The position numbers and the translations under genes were made by a program. From positions 6,014,001 to 6,078,000 of the forward strand of contig NZ_CP011773.1 in the NCBI RefSeq assembly GCF_001021385.1: DNA of 64,000 bases, in the 5' to 3' direction. Positions 10,050 to 18,229 of the stretch are shown here, one piece after another. The notes under the pieces were generated by a model. That model searched no databases, was not told the DNA's origin, and saw only the letters and a program-made list of their open reading frames with translations. Numbering within the stretch: the stretch's first letter is position 1; each line of letters opens with the position of its first letter. Source of the DNA: Mycobacterium sp. EPa45 (GTDB lineage Bacteria > Actinomycetota > Actinomycetes > Mycobacteriales > Mycobacteriaceae).

Positions 10050-10472
10050 ATGCTGCAAAGACTTTTCGCCAACGCCACCCCTGCCCACGCTCACTGCGAC
10101 CTGTACTGCGGCGTCTACGACCCCGCCCAGGCCAAGATCGAGGCGCTGTCGTGCCTCAAGACCATCCAGAAGTACAACGACTCCGATGACGAGCACTTCC
10201 GGACTCGCGCGATCCTCATCAAGGAGCAGCGTGCCGAGGAGGTCAAGCATCACCTCATGGTGCTGTGGGCCGACTTCTTCGCCAAAGAGCACTTCGAGCA
10301 GTTCCCCAACCTGCACCAGCTGTTTTGGGACGGCGTCCACGGTGCCGGCGAGGTCAAGAAGTCGACCGACGCCGCCGTCGCTCAGAAGCTGCTCGACACC
10401 ATCGACCAGATCTCGGATATCTTCTGGCAGACCGAGAAGGCCAAGGGCATGGGCGTCTACCCGCCTGCCTGA
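10050..10472 (+). CDS. sodN: Nickel-containing superoxide dismutase
   Basis: A 140-residue precursor with a 14-residue leader ending before HCDLYCGVYDP, the nickel hook. The mature protein would start at that His, with Cys2 and Cys6 as thiolate ligands and Tyr9 and Asp nearby as in characterised enzymes. The rest is the four-helix bundle, with KEQRAEEVKHHLMVLWADFF matching the family. In Streptomyces NiSOD residue 5 is a proline in a cis peptide; here it is tyrosine (codon tac), an unusual change inside the active-site loop. Helper protease sodX is divergent 55 bases away and a strong terminator hairpin follows at 10488-10520. It dismutates superoxide in the cytoplasm. Confidence 0.92.
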   Translation: MLQRLFANATPAHAHCDLYCGVYDPAQAKIEALSCLKTIQKYNDSDDEHFRTRAILIKEQRAEEVKHHLMVLWADFFAKEHFEQFPNLHQLFWDGVHGAGEVKKSTDAAVAQKLLDTIDQISDIFWQTEKAKGMGVYPPA

Positions 10473-10487
10473 CAACTGCTGTTCTTG

Positions 10488-10520
10488 AGTGCCGCGCGGT
10501 CGCAATGGCCGCGCGGCACT
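10488..10520. terminator. Hairpin terminator after sodN
   Basis: A perfect 12-bp stem (AGTGCCGCGCGG and its complement) with the nine-base loop TCGCAATGG starts 16 bases after the sodN stop. The convergent Nudix gene ends at 10534, so it can terminate transcription from both sides. Confidence 0.8.
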
Positions 10521-10533
10521 TACGTTCCGGGGC

Positions 10534-11250
10534 CTATTTCCAGGCGAACAGCGGCTGCTCGAGTTCGTCGACCGGGTCGTGCCGGCCTTCCAGGCACAGC
10601 CACCGAAGCTGCAGCAGCACAGCGCCGGTCGGCGCGTGGATGAGGTCATTGCCCAACGGCAGCTGCACAACTGGCCGAGGACTTTCCGCAATCGTGATGA
10701 ACCGCGGCGAGTCCGGCCGCTGCAGTTGATGCAGCCCCACCCGATAGACGGCGACGACCTCGTCGGGGGAAGGGCGGGGGTCCAGCCGGCCGCCACCCCA
10801 GATCACCACCGGCGTGATGATGTAGCCGGAGCGCGTCGAGTAGTCGTCAAGGAGCCCCAACACCGATGAATCGGGCAGCCTGACGCCGATCTCCTCGTCG
10901 AGTTCTCGCAGCGCCGCGTCGACAACGGTCTCCCCCGGGTCCAGCCGCCCGCCCGGAAGAGCCCACTGTGCGGCGTGCGAACTGAGTCGGGAAGCTCTGC
11001 GGCACAGGAAGAATGCGGCGCCACCGGATACCCCGACCATCCGGCCGTCCAGACCGGCCTCCATCGGCCGCCCCGCGATCCAGTCGTCGACGGGAGCTGG
11101 ATCCACCCGATCCTCGCCGATTTCGGAGTCGACGAGCACCACCGCGACGGCGGCATGGCGCTTCGTCGGGTCGGCGACCGCGCGGCGTTCATGCCGGGCC
11201 AGGTGGCCGTGAATCTGTACCCGCAGCGCCTCGTCGTAGGTGATCGTCAC
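10534..11250 (-). CDS. Nudix hydrolase
   Basis: The protein has 238 residues and a full Nudix box, GRLDPGETVVDAALRELDEEIGV, which matches the pattern Gx5Ex7REUxEExGU and gives the magnesium-binding glutamates. Upstream of the box the QWALPGG strand is also typical. An N-terminal extension of about 90 residues is unassigned. Such enzymes hydrolyse nucleoside diphosphates linked to another moiety, often CoA; the substrate cannot be chosen here. It is transcribed alone. Confidence 0.88.
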   Translation of the reverse strand: MTITYDEALRVQIHGHLARHERRAVADPTKRHAAVAVVLVDSEIGEDRVDPAPVDDWIAGRPMEAGLDGRMVGVSGGAAFFLCRRASRLSSHAAQWALPGGRLDPGETVVDAALRELDEEIGVRLPDSSVLGLLDDYSTRSGYIITPVVIWGGGRLDPRPSPDEVVAVYRVGLHQLQRPDSPRFITIAESPRPVVQLPLGNDLIHAPTGAVLLQLRWLCLEGRHDPVDELEQPLFAWK

Positions 11251-11303
11251 CGTTCGACCATAGAGCCGGATCCTCGTCGCTCAGACACGAGGACGGAGAT
11301 CAA

Positions 11304-11588
11304 TCAGTAGGTCGGAATGAAGACGTTGTTGATCCAAACGCCCCAGTGGTTCCAGCCCGTGTCCCATACCTGCTTGTTGCCGTTGGCCCACGATGGGTCG
11401 ACCGGCTTCGGGGGCGCCCAGGCCGGCGGGCTACCGGCTTCGGGTCCGGCCGGCGGAAGTGCGGGCTGTCCCGGAGCGGGCGGCGGCGGCGGCGGGTTGG
11501 CGCCCGCGGTCGCGGGGCTCAATCCCAATGCGCCTGCAGCCAGTCCACCGGCGATCGCAGCGCCGGCAACAATGTCGAGCAACTTCAT
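11304..11588 (-). CDS. Small exported proline-rich protein
   Basis: A 94-residue protein beginning MKLLDIVAGAAIAGGLAAGALGL, a signal peptide, with probable cleavage near ATAGAN. The mature part has a run of prolines, then PAWAPPKPVDPSWANGNKQVWDTGWNHWGVWINNVFIPTY, rich in aromatic residues. I recognise the general style of small mycobacterial secreted proteins but not a family with known function. ATG 11588 is chosen because GGAG lies at a suitable distance upstream. Confidence 0.7.
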   Translation of the reverse strand: MKLLDIVAGAAIAGGLAAGALGLSPATAGANPPPPPPAPGQPALPPAGPEAGSPPAWAPPKPVDPSWANGNKQVWDTGWNHWGVWINNVFIPTY

Positions 11589-11710
11589 GGCTTCGTGCTC
11601 CAATCGTGCGTCAATCGTGCGTGAGTAACGACCCGCCTGGCACCGATATACCTATCCAGATCTGCAATCGATAAACATCCGGCGTCTGATCTGGGCAAAT
11701 TTTGGGTCGT

Positions 11711-12532
11711 TCAGTCCGACCCCATCGCCGCCGCGATGGACTGCGCCATCAGTCGCGCAGCATCGTTTCGGTCCATCGATGCCAGTAATTGCCCGATGCC
11801 GCGCATCTGCTCGCCGACGAGAACGGTGGGGCCGTTGGTCAGGTTGGCGAATGCTTCGGTAACCACCTCCCCGACGGATACCGCGTCGGCCGGCGTCTCG
11901 TCCTCAGAAGAGAGCGTCCCGCGTTGGTATTCGAGCTTGCGCAACGCGGGCGTGTCGGTCTTGCCGAGGAGAAGGCCGATGACGTCAACGCCCTTGCCGT
12001 GCAGTTCACTCCACAGCGCCTCGGCGAACACCATGTCGAAGGCCTTGGACGCGCCGTACGCCACCATGTTGGGACCGCCGACAAAGCCTGCCCCGGACCC
12101 GAACACCACGATCCCACCTCGGCCCCGCTCGACCATCGGGGCGGCGAAGTGATGGCAGAGTTGCATGGGCACCACACAGTTGCGCTGTACCATCGCCTCG
12201 GCCGCTTCGATCGAATTGGCGAGGAACGGCTTGAAGTCGGGGTCGGCGCCGGCGCAGTACACCAGGAAGCCGACCTCGAGGCCCGAGACCGCATCGATCA
12301 GCGTCGCCGCCGTACCGGGTGCGGCGAGATCGATTGCCAGTGTTTTGGTTTCGACGCCGTGCCGGTCGCGGATGCCCGTTGCCACGTCGTCGAGCACAGC
12401 CTGGCGGCGGGCGACCAATACCACGTTGACTCCACGCTCGGCGAGGGCGTCGACGAAGGCCGCACCCACGCCGTCGGACGCGCCGGCGACCAATGCCCAG
12501 GGGCCGTAGCGGTTGGCGAAGTCGTCACTCAT
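11711..12532 (-). CDS. Short-chain dehydrogenase/reductase
   Basis: A classical SDR of 273 residues. The cofactor site is ALVAGASDGVGAAF and the active-site motif is YGASK (Y-x-x-x-K), with the catalytic serine in VFGSGAG. It is the last of three overlapping genes (zinc dehydrogenase, SnoaL-like protein, SDR) that are divergent from an IclR regulator. The upstream stop and this start share a base (TGATG), so they are coupled. The substrate is probably a hydroxy or keto lipid or aromatic, but this is inference from context. Confidence 0.85.
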   Translation of the reverse strand: MSDDFANRYGPWALVAGASDGVGAAFVDALAERGVNVVLVARRQAVLDDVATGIRDRHGVETKTLAIDLAAPGTAATLIDAVSGLEVGFLVYCAGADPDFKPFLANSIEAAEAMVQRNCVVPMQLCHHFAAPMVERGRGGIVVFGSGAGFVGGPNMVAYGASKAFDMVFAEALWSELHGKGVDVIGLLLGKTDTPALRKLEYQRGTLSSEDETPADAVSVGEVVTEAFANLTNGPTVLVGEQMRGIGQLLASMDRNDAARLMAQSIAAAMGSD

Positions 12533-12933
12533 CAGTTCGCCACCCGCACCGACGTGAAGGTGCGCCGTGCGATGCGCCAGCCGGCATCGGTACGCACGAC
12601 CTCGTCATCGTAGAAACCCATCGCGTTCACCCCGGAAGCATTGTCAGCCATCATGATCCACGCATCGACGTAGCATCGCGTGACCGCTTGGTCGCCCTGC
12701 AGATCGATCGCGATATTGCTGATGCGATGCATCAGGTAGCCGAGCTCGGCATGGACGACGTCCATGAACTCGGTGATCGCTTCCACGCCGTCCCACACGC
12801 CGATCTGGCCGTAGTCGGCGTGGCAGTCGGGGGTGAACACAGTCCGGAACAAGTCCCAGTCGCGGCGATCGATACCGCTTGCGTAGCGGATCAGCAGATC
12901 CGAAATGTCCTGGCGGTCTTGCAATTCATTCAT
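12532..12933 (-). CDS. SnoaL-like/nuclear transport factor 2 fold protein
   Basis: A 133-residue cone-fold protein of the SnoaL-like group. It opens with NELQDRQDISDLLIRYASGIDRRDWDLFRTVFTPDC, typical of this family, and contains the paired acidic and histidine residues YLMHRISNIAIDL. Members act as small dehydratases, isomerases or cyclases, or serve as non-catalytic partners. It is coupled on both sides, four-base overlap with the dehydrogenase gene and one-base overlap with the SDR gene. Confidence 0.8.
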   Translation of the reverse strand: MNELQDRQDISDLLIRYASGIDRRDWDLFRTVFTPDCHADYGQIGVWDGVEAITEFMDVVHAELGYLMHRISNIAIDLQGDQAVTRCYVDAWIMMADNASGVNAMGFYDDEVVRTDAGWRIARRTFTSVRVAN

Positions 12934-13982
12934 GCGATGTCTCCGTTCGGGTGCACGATGATGCGCGGCGGCCCAACGGAGCGCCGGGCCATGTCGATCG
13001 CTTCCGGTACCTCGTCGAGGGTCACGATCCTACCCACGCTGGGCAGGGGGTCGAGGCGCTTGGCCGCTATCGCGTCCAACGTCCCGTACCAGTCCTGCGG
13101 CATCGGTCCGCCGCCGAATTGGATCGTCACCCCCTGACGCGTCGCGGTGGTGATGTCGAGGGTGTCACCGGTGTACCAGCCACCGGCACAGTAGATCCGG
13201 GTGGCCATGTCCGCGGATTCGACGAGCTTCTGGATCAGCCCAGCGGCCCCGACACACTCGAAGACGACGCACGGTCCCCACAGATTGCGCTCGACCCGCA
13301 GTTGTCGCCACACGTCGAACGGGGACTGTTGCGCCGGATCGACGACGACGTGCGCACCGAAGGCGTCGCGTGCCAGGTCGCGGCGGTCCTGTTGGTAGTC
13401 CGACACGACGATGGGGTCGATCCCGCGGGCCGCCAGCGCGGCGACCGCCGAGAGGCCGATTGCGCCCGCCCCGATGACGATCGGGATCTCACCCGGCTGC
13501 ACGTCGGCCGAACGCACATAGAACTCGCCCACGGCGAACGCGTCGACCAACGCCGCGGCATCGCTGGAGACATCGCCTTCGACCACCCGGGCAATCGACT
13601 CGGCTACCACCAGGAACTCGGCGAAGCTGCCCTGCGCCTCCGGGTGCTGGCCGATGATGCGCGCCCCGTCAGCTCCCCCGTTGACCAGACGGATGGGAAT
13701 CGAGGTCACCCGGGCACCAATCGGGATCTGCTCGCTGCAGCCGGGCCCGCGGGCGACGACCTCCCCGACGAACTCGTGCCCGAGCACGATGTCGCGCTCC
13801 GCGTCATAGAGGGAGCGGCCGGTCGGATCGTCGAGGCTCAGTTGCGGGTGGTCCATGAAGTGCACGTCCGAGGCGCAGATCGCGGTGCTCAACGTCCGCA
13901 GGAGCAGTTCGCCCGGACCGGGAACGGGATCCGGTGTCTCTCGCACCTCGATCGTGCCGTGTCGCAATACCGCTGCCCGCAC
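12930..13982 (-). CDS. Zinc-dependent alcohol dehydrogenase (MDR)
   Basis: A medium-chain dehydrogenase of about 350 residues. The GTG at 13982 is preferred because a GGAGG site lies eight bases upstream. The catalytic zinc site is seen in AICASDVHFMDH and GHEFVGEVV; the structural-zinc cysteine lobe is absent, as in the sorbitol-dehydrogenase-like subgroup. The Rossmann motif is IPIVIGAGAIGLSAV. It heads an operon with the SnoaL-like and SDR genes and faces an IclR regulator, with an inverted repeat between them. The reaction is probably oxidation of a secondary alcohol; the substrate is unknown. Confidence 0.85.
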   Translation of the reverse strand: MRAAVLRHGTIEVRETPDPVPGPGELLLRTLSTAICASDVHFMDHPQLSLDDPTGRSLYDAERDIVLGHEFVGEVVARGPGCSEQIPIGARVTSIPIRLVNGGADGARIIGQHPEAQGSFAEFLVVAESIARVVEGDVSSDAAALVDAFAVGEFYVRSADVQPGEIPIVIGAGAIGLSAVAALAARGIDPIVVSDYQQDRRDLARDAFGAHVVVDPAQQSPFDVWRQLRVERNLWGPCVVFECVGAAGLIQKLVESADMATRIYCAGGWYTGDTLDITTATRQGVTIQFGGGPMPQDWYGTLDAIAAKRLDPLPSVGRIVTLDEVPEAIDMARRSVGPPRIIVHPNGDIA

Positions 13983-14013
13983 GTACTGCACCTCCGGTGG
14001 CTTTTCTCTAATA

Positions 14014-14032
14014 ATCGAGATACGATCTCGAT
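14014..14032. promoter_or_regulatory. Inverted repeat, probable IclR operator
   Basis: ATCGAGAT and its complement ATCTCGAT are separated by ACG in the 92-base divergent promoter between the dehydrogenase operon (start 13982) and the IclR regulator (start 14075). The position and symmetry suit a dimeric regulator controlling both directions. Confidence 0.55.
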
Positions 14033-14074
14033 CATTCAAAATGACAGTAGGAACAGCGACGGCTGGAGTCAAGG

Positions 14075-14941
14075 ATGAGAGGGGCAACGTCCGCGCCGAC
14101 CGAACGCGTCCTCGACGTCGTCGAATTATTGGCCAAGCCCGGCAACGAGCAGCTTCGGTTCTCGGATATCGTGCGTGCGCTGGACCTGACCCAAGCCACC
14201 GCGCATTCGATCCTGAAGACCCTCAGCGACCGGGGCTGGGTGACTCGGGATTTGGTGAGCAAGGCGTTTCGCCTGGGCCCAGCGCTCGCCGTCGTCGCCG
14301 CGCGCACCGACGCGGCACGGCCGTTGGCGCATGCCGCCCACTCTGCCGCCGTGCAGTTGTCCGCTGAAATGGGTTATGCCGCTTCGGTGGTCGAGCGCGT
14401 CGGTGATGCACTGATCATCACCGCATTCGAAGGACGCGAAGCCGGCTTGCACACCACTCCGCCCGGGGAACGGATCGCCTACGCCCCGCCCTTCGGCGTC
14501 GCCTTCGCGGCCTGGGACACCCCGTCGGAACAACAGGCCTGGATCGAGCGCTCGGGTTCGTCGAATCCCGAACTGGCGGAGCGTCTCGAGCGGGTGCTGG
14601 TTCGCACCCGCGAACGCGGTTTCGACATCGACTGGACCACGCCGGCGCTGGGTCAGATGACGCAATTGGTCGGTGCCTTGCGCGACGATGTGCCCGAACA
14701 CATGCGGGCGATGCTCGATCAGTTACTGGTGGAATGCGCCACGATCGGGCTGCTGCCCGAAAATGACTCGGCGCCAAGGCCACAACCCATCGCCTCGATC
14801 TGCGCACCGGTCTTCGACGAGCGTGGCGCTGTGCCGATGATCCTCGCGGTCCATCCGTTCGTGGCGCTGCCGATGCGTCAGGTCACCGCGATCGGCAAGC
14901 GGCTGGTCGCGGCCGCGTCCGCAACGCACTCTGGGAAGTGA
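14075..14941 (+). CDS. IclR-family transcriptional regulator
   Basis: A 288-residue regulator. The N-terminal winged helix is seen in TERVLDVVELLAKPG...FSDIVRALDLTQATAHSILKTLSDRGWVTRD, which closely fits IclR-type DNA-binding domains. The C-terminal part is a ligand-binding GAF-like domain. It is divergent from the ADH-SnoaL-SDR operon, and an inverted repeat at 14014-14032 lies between. It probably senses the substrate of that pathway. Whether it activates or represses cannot be read from the sequence. Confidence 0.88.
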   Translation: MRGATSAPTERVLDVVELLAKPGNEQLRFSDIVRALDLTQATAHSILKTLSDRGWVTRDLVSKAFRLGPALAVVAARTDAARPLAHAAHSAAVQLSAEMGYAASVVERVGDALIITAFEGREAGLHTTPPGERIAYAPPFGVAFAAWDTPSEQQAWIERSGSSNPELAERLERVLVRTRERGFDIDWTTPALGQMTQLVGALRDDVPEHMRAMLDQLLVECATIGLLPENDSAPRPQPIASICAPVFDERGAVPMILAVHPFVALPMRQVTAIGKRLVAAASATHSGK

Positions 14942-14943
14942 AC

Positions 14944-15300
14944 CTATTTGCGCGCGAGCGGGCTGTAGAAGACCAGTCCGTTGCCCTTGTTGTCGTAGAC
15001 CACCGCTCGACGCTCGTGCGCGTCATCGTAGGGGCCCTTGACGATTCCGCCACCGCTGGCCTCGACGGCTTTCGCGGCGGCGTCGACATCGGCGGTCTTG
15101 ATCCCGACCACGACCTGGCCGGGAATCGGGTGGTCGATCTCCGTGGCCAGGGCCAGGGTGACCGGCCCGCCGTCGAGCGCCGCGAAATGCGCGCCGTCGC
15201 GGAACTTCAAGGCCATACCGAGGGTGTCGCTGTAGAACCGGATCGATTCATCCAAGTCGTCGGTCGACAGGATGATCATCTTCACTTCGTGCTCGCTCAC
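14944..15300 (-). CDS. VOC superfamily protein
   Basis: A 118-residue glyoxalase-fold protein. It begins HEVKMIILSTDDLDESIRFYSDTLGM and ends VYDNKGNGLVFYSPLARK, both usual in VOC modules. The start GTG at 15300 gives the standard one-domain length. The metal ligands are only partly kept, so it may be a binding protein or an enzyme with altered chemistry. It is convergent with the IclR gene with only two bases between the stops. Confidence 0.8.
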   Translation of the reverse strand: MSEHEVKMIILSTDDLDESIRFYSDTLGMALKFRDGAHFAALDGGPVTLALATEIDHPIPGQVVVGIKTADVDAAAKAVEASGGGIVKGPYDDAHERRAVVYDNKGNGLVFYSPLARK

Positions 15301-15386
15301 GGGCGCCTCCTGTGTCTGAAGCGCTTCTCAGATTACGACAACGAGGCGTGCGTCATGGGGGCTGCGTCGGCCCGTAGGCGGCGGGA

Positions 15387-16211
15387 TCAGGCGGTGTGCG
15401 CGGTCAACTCCACGGGCGAGGTGGGCTCAGCGGCCGTCACGAGGGTGTACAGCGGCGTGCCCCACGCGTGCGGGCCACTGAGGGCCGGCGCATACGAGGT
15501 GTGGATCGCGATGGCGGCTTCGGAGACCTTGCCGGTATCGGGGTTGTAGTCACACACCGGATCGCCGACGTCACAGACGCTGATCGTGCGGGTGCCGATC
15601 ACCGGCGGCAGTTGCGAGGTGTTGGTCGACGCCAGAAACGAGTGGTCCTGCGCCACACCCTCGCCGTGGCCCAGCGCGACGGCCGTCGACCCCAGTTTGA
15701 TCGTGGTGTCGACAGGCAGCCGGTCGCCGTCGGCGATCAGCAAGGCCGCCGCCAGGTGCGGGTCAGCGGCCAGGTCGTACAGGTTGCGGTGGACGACCAT
15801 CGCGCCCTGCGAATAGCCGGCCAGGATCACCTTGCTGTCGGGGCAGCGCTCGGTGAACGCCTTGTACTGCTTCTCAGTCGCGTCAGTGCCGTCACCGACG
15901 CTGCCGAGGAAGCCCAGCCAGCCACTGATCCCACCCTCGAGCGGGACCGGGGCCGCCGGGTATTGGACAGCCTCGGCATCGATCGTCCGGCCGTCCGCAG
16001 CCAGTTGTGCCTTGAGCTGCTGGTAGGACTGGTACACCACCGAGCCCATTCCGCCATTTGCCGTCAGGCCTGCCGCGTCGCGCTGACCAGATCCGGCTGC
16101 GCCGATCCAGTGGTAGTCGGCGCACCCCGGCGCGGCCGACGCGGTTCCGGCGGTCAGCCCGGCCAATGCGATACCTGCCGCGAGCACGGCCGATCCCAGG
16201 CGCCCAATCAC
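15387..16211 (-). CDS. Secreted cutinase-like esterase
   Basis: A 274-residue exported serine esterase. The signal peptide GRLGSAVLAAGIALAGLTAGTASA is followed by a mature part with the nucleophile elbow AGYSQGAMVVH, the aspartate in CDVGDPVCDY and the histidine in AIHTSYAPALSGPHAW. The cysteines fit the disulfide plan of the cutinase family, which in mycobacteria includes lipases and phospholipases outside the cell. GTG 16211 is chosen because GGAGGG lies eight bases upstream. It is monocistronic. Confidence 0.88.
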   Translation of the reverse strand: MIGRLGSAVLAAGIALAGLTAGTASAAPGCADYHWIGAAGSGQRDAAGLTANGGMGSVVYQSYQQLKAQLAADGRTIDAEAVQYPAAPVPLEGGISGWLGFLGSVGDGTDATEKQYKAFTERCPDSKVILAGYSQGAMVVHRNLYDLAADPHLAAALLIADGDRLPVDTTIKLGSTAVALGHGEGVAQDHSFLASTNTSQLPPVIGTRTISVCDVGDPVCDYNPDTGKVSEAAIAIHTSYAPALSGPHAWGTPLYTLVTAAEPTSPVELTAHTA

Positions 16212-16506
16212 GATGTGTTCCCTCCACGGTTGTCAGCATGTTGATCGCCCGTGACCACGCCCGGCGTTACCGCGCATGGTCAAGGTGACCCGCGATGAGC
16301 TCCTTCGGTGAGGTTCGGGGCAACTGGCGACAGCCGGCCGCGGCGACCGCGGGACTGAGCGCAGGGCTGAGCCTGAGCGCCTGCACGAATGCTGCGATGG
16401 CACCACATTTTCTCGCCGCATTTCACTGGCAACGCTCGGACTTGGCCCTCACCAGGTGGTGAGCGCGTCCGCCGAGCCCGAGCCTTAAGGCCGTCGAATG
16501 TGGGTG
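16212..16506. other. Intergenic, no gene seen
   Basis: About 295 bases upstream of the cutinase gene and downstream of the TetR gene. No frame here has coding-like composition. The only structure seen is a near-perfect palindrome, CTCACCAGGTGGTGAG, at 16448-16463, which might be a terminator for the TetR gene or an operator for the cutinase gene. Confidence 0.5.
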
Positions 16507-17163
16507 TTAAGCAGTACTTTTGGCGTTCTTGGGTGCATAGTGCCCACCCTCGAGCGTCTCGCGCCGTACCTCAGCCAGGAGCGCCCGGGCCACCCACTCA
16601 ACGTGATTGAGCGATTCGTCCAGCGTCAGCCGGCCCGCACGCAGACCCGCGAGCGCGGCGCTCAGCGCAGCATTGAGGCCGAAGGTCACCTGGGGAATGG
16701 CGTCGGGGGCCACGCCGGCAAGCAGGCGGTTGAACAGCTCGACGTTCGTGCGCTCCATCTGATCGATCGATGAGCGCACCTCGGGATCGGTCGACGTCAT
16801 CATCTGCAGCATCAGCGCCGTCATCGCCGGGTTGCGGTTGAACGCCCGCTGCGCGCGGCGCAGATAGTCCAGGACACCAGGGAGCGGATCGCTGTCCGGT
16901 GGCCCACCGCCGGACAGGATGCGCCGAGTCAAACGTTTCTGCCAGTCCGCCAGCGCCGCGGCCAACAAGTTCTCTTTGGACGAGAAGTAACGGTAGAGCG
17001 TGGCCAGCGCGACCCCCGCTCGCTGAGCCACATCCCGCATCTGGACCGCGTCGGCGCCGACCGCGCCGATCAGGTCGATCACCTCTTCGATGATCTTTGC
17101 GCGGCGCGCGAGTTGGCCGCTGGTCATATCTGACAGCGGGATGACACGTCCGGCCGGCGACAT
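16507..17163 (-). CDS. TetR-family regulator (KstR-like)
   Basis: A 218-residue TetR regulator. The helix-turn-helix is AVQMRDVAQRAGVALATLYRYFSSKENLL, close in style to the KstR/KstR2 regulators that control steroid catabolism. The C-terminal domain is helical and would bind a ligand such as an acyl-CoA. It is divergent from the catabolic island starting at 17354. The 190-base gap contains AGAACGTTCT and TAGAACCGTGTTTCA, which resemble the KstR operator plan (TnnAAC..GTTnnA). It is probably the repressor of that island and of itself. Confidence 0.85.
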   Translation of the reverse strand: MSPAGRVIPLSDMTSGQLARRAKIIEEVIDLIGAVGADAVQMRDVAQRAGVALATLYRYFSSKENLLAAALADWQKRLTRRILSGGGPPDSDPLPGVLDYLRRAQRAFNRNPAMTALMLQMMTSTDPEVRSSIDQMERTNVELFNRLLAGVAPDAIPQVTFGLNAALSAALAGLRAGRLTLDESLNHVEWVARALLAEVRRETLEGGHYAPKNAKSTA

Positions 17164-17208
17164 CAGGTCGGGAGCTGGCGTATTGACGATGTCACCTCCG
17201 ACGAAGGT

Positions 17209-17218
17209 AGAACGTTCT
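17209..17218. promoter_or_regulatory. Palindrome AGAACGTTCT, possible TetR operator
   Basis: A perfect ten-base palindrome 46 bases upstream of the TetR start and 136 bases upstream of the divergent operon. The half site AGAAC is shared with the element at 17286-17300. Confidence 0.5.
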
Positions 17219-17285
17219 TCTGCGATGCTACGACAAAGTAGCGCGAGATAGACCAGTAATAGCAGCTAGAGACCTTGACACCAAG

Positions 17286-17300
17286 TAGAACCGTGTTTCA
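17286..17300. promoter_or_regulatory. KstR-like inverted repeat before the catabolic operon
   Basis: TAGAACCGTGTTTCA is an imperfect inverted repeat with AAC and GTT half sites, 54 bases upstream of the first amidohydrolase. The spacing is one base longer than the known KstR consensus, so exact regulator identity is uncertain. Confidence 0.45.
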
Positions 17301-17353
17301 CTATAGGTCTTCGCGGCGGTATCCCGCCGGTCTCTTCGTGATGGGAGGACGCC

Positions 17354-18223
17354 ATGGCCGGACCGGTAGGTCTGCCGGTGATCGACACGATGATCGGCTT
17401 CCCGCACGAGGGGACCGCTCAGTACGACTTCATCCGTAAGCAGACGAAGGATCGCGAGTCCAAAGAGGACTTCGAGTTCCCGGTCGAGTACATGTTCAAG
17501 GACGTGCCCAAGGGCCTGCCCACCGACGATCCCGTGTCACTGCTCCTGCAGCAGATGGACCGGTTCGGAATCGAGAAGTCGATGATCGGCGTGAGCGAAG
17601 GCAGCGCGGCGGAGGTGGCGCTCAAGATGTTCCCCGACCGCTTCATCGCCTCGGGCAATGTGAACGACCCGAACGACGTCATGGGCACCGTCAACAGCAT
17701 CCGCCGCGAGTACGAAACCTACGGGATCCGTGCAGTGTCGTGTTTCCCGTCGGGCACCTTCCCCCAGGTGCCGATCGACGACCCGAAGATGTACCCGGTC
17801 TACGCCACGTGTGTCGAACTCGGCCTCCCGATCTTCTGCTGCGCCGGCGTCCCCGGGCCACGCATACCGATGGCGCCGCAGGAGGTTTCGCGGATTGACA
17901 TCGTCATGTTCGACTTCCCCGACTTGGTCTTCGTCACCCGGCACGGCTGCGAACCGTGGCAGGATCTCGCCGTCAAGTTGATGCTCAAGTGGCCGAACCT
18001 GTACTACTCGACATCGGCGTTCGCACCCAAGTACTACCCCAAGGAAATCATCGACTACGCGAACACCCGCGGCGCCGACAAGATCATCTACGCCGGCTAC
18101 TTCCCGATGGGGCTGTCGCTGGAACGCATCTTCAGTGATCTGCCCAAGGTGCCGTTCAAGGATGACGTGTGGCCGAAGTTCCTGTACGGCAACGCCGCTC
18201 GGATTCTAGGACTGGAGAACTAA
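17354..18223 (+). CDS. Amidohydrolase-related protein lacking metal ligands
   Basis: A 289-residue TIM-barrel protein of the amidohydrolase-2 type (ACMSD-like). The normal DxHxH metal motif after strand one is absent: the sequence reads VIDTMIGFPHEG. The strand-five histidine is also missing (IFCCAGVPG), and the usual GTDYP aspartate is replaced (YAGYFPMG). A histidine in VTRHGCEPW remains. The protein is therefore likely non-catalytic or metal-free, perhaps a partner of the intact amidohydrolase at 20458. It is the first gene of the island and is followed six bases later by the fused acyl-CoA dehydrogenase. Confidence 0.75.
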   Translation: MAGPVGLPVIDTMIGFPHEGTAQYDFIRKQTKDRESKEDFEFPVEYMFKDVPKGLPTDDPVSLLLQQMDRFGIEKSMIGVSEGSAAEVALKMFPDRFIASGNVNDPNDVMGTVNSIRREYETYGIRAVSCFPSGTFPQVPIDDPKMYPVYATCVELGLPIFCCAGVPGPRIPMAPQEVSRIDIVMFDFPDLVFVTRHGCEPWQDLAVKLMLKWPNLYYSTSAFAPKYYPKEIIDYANTRGADKIIYAGYFPMGLSLERIFSDLPKVPFKDDVWPKFLYGNAARILGLEN

Positions 18224-18229
18224 TACCCC

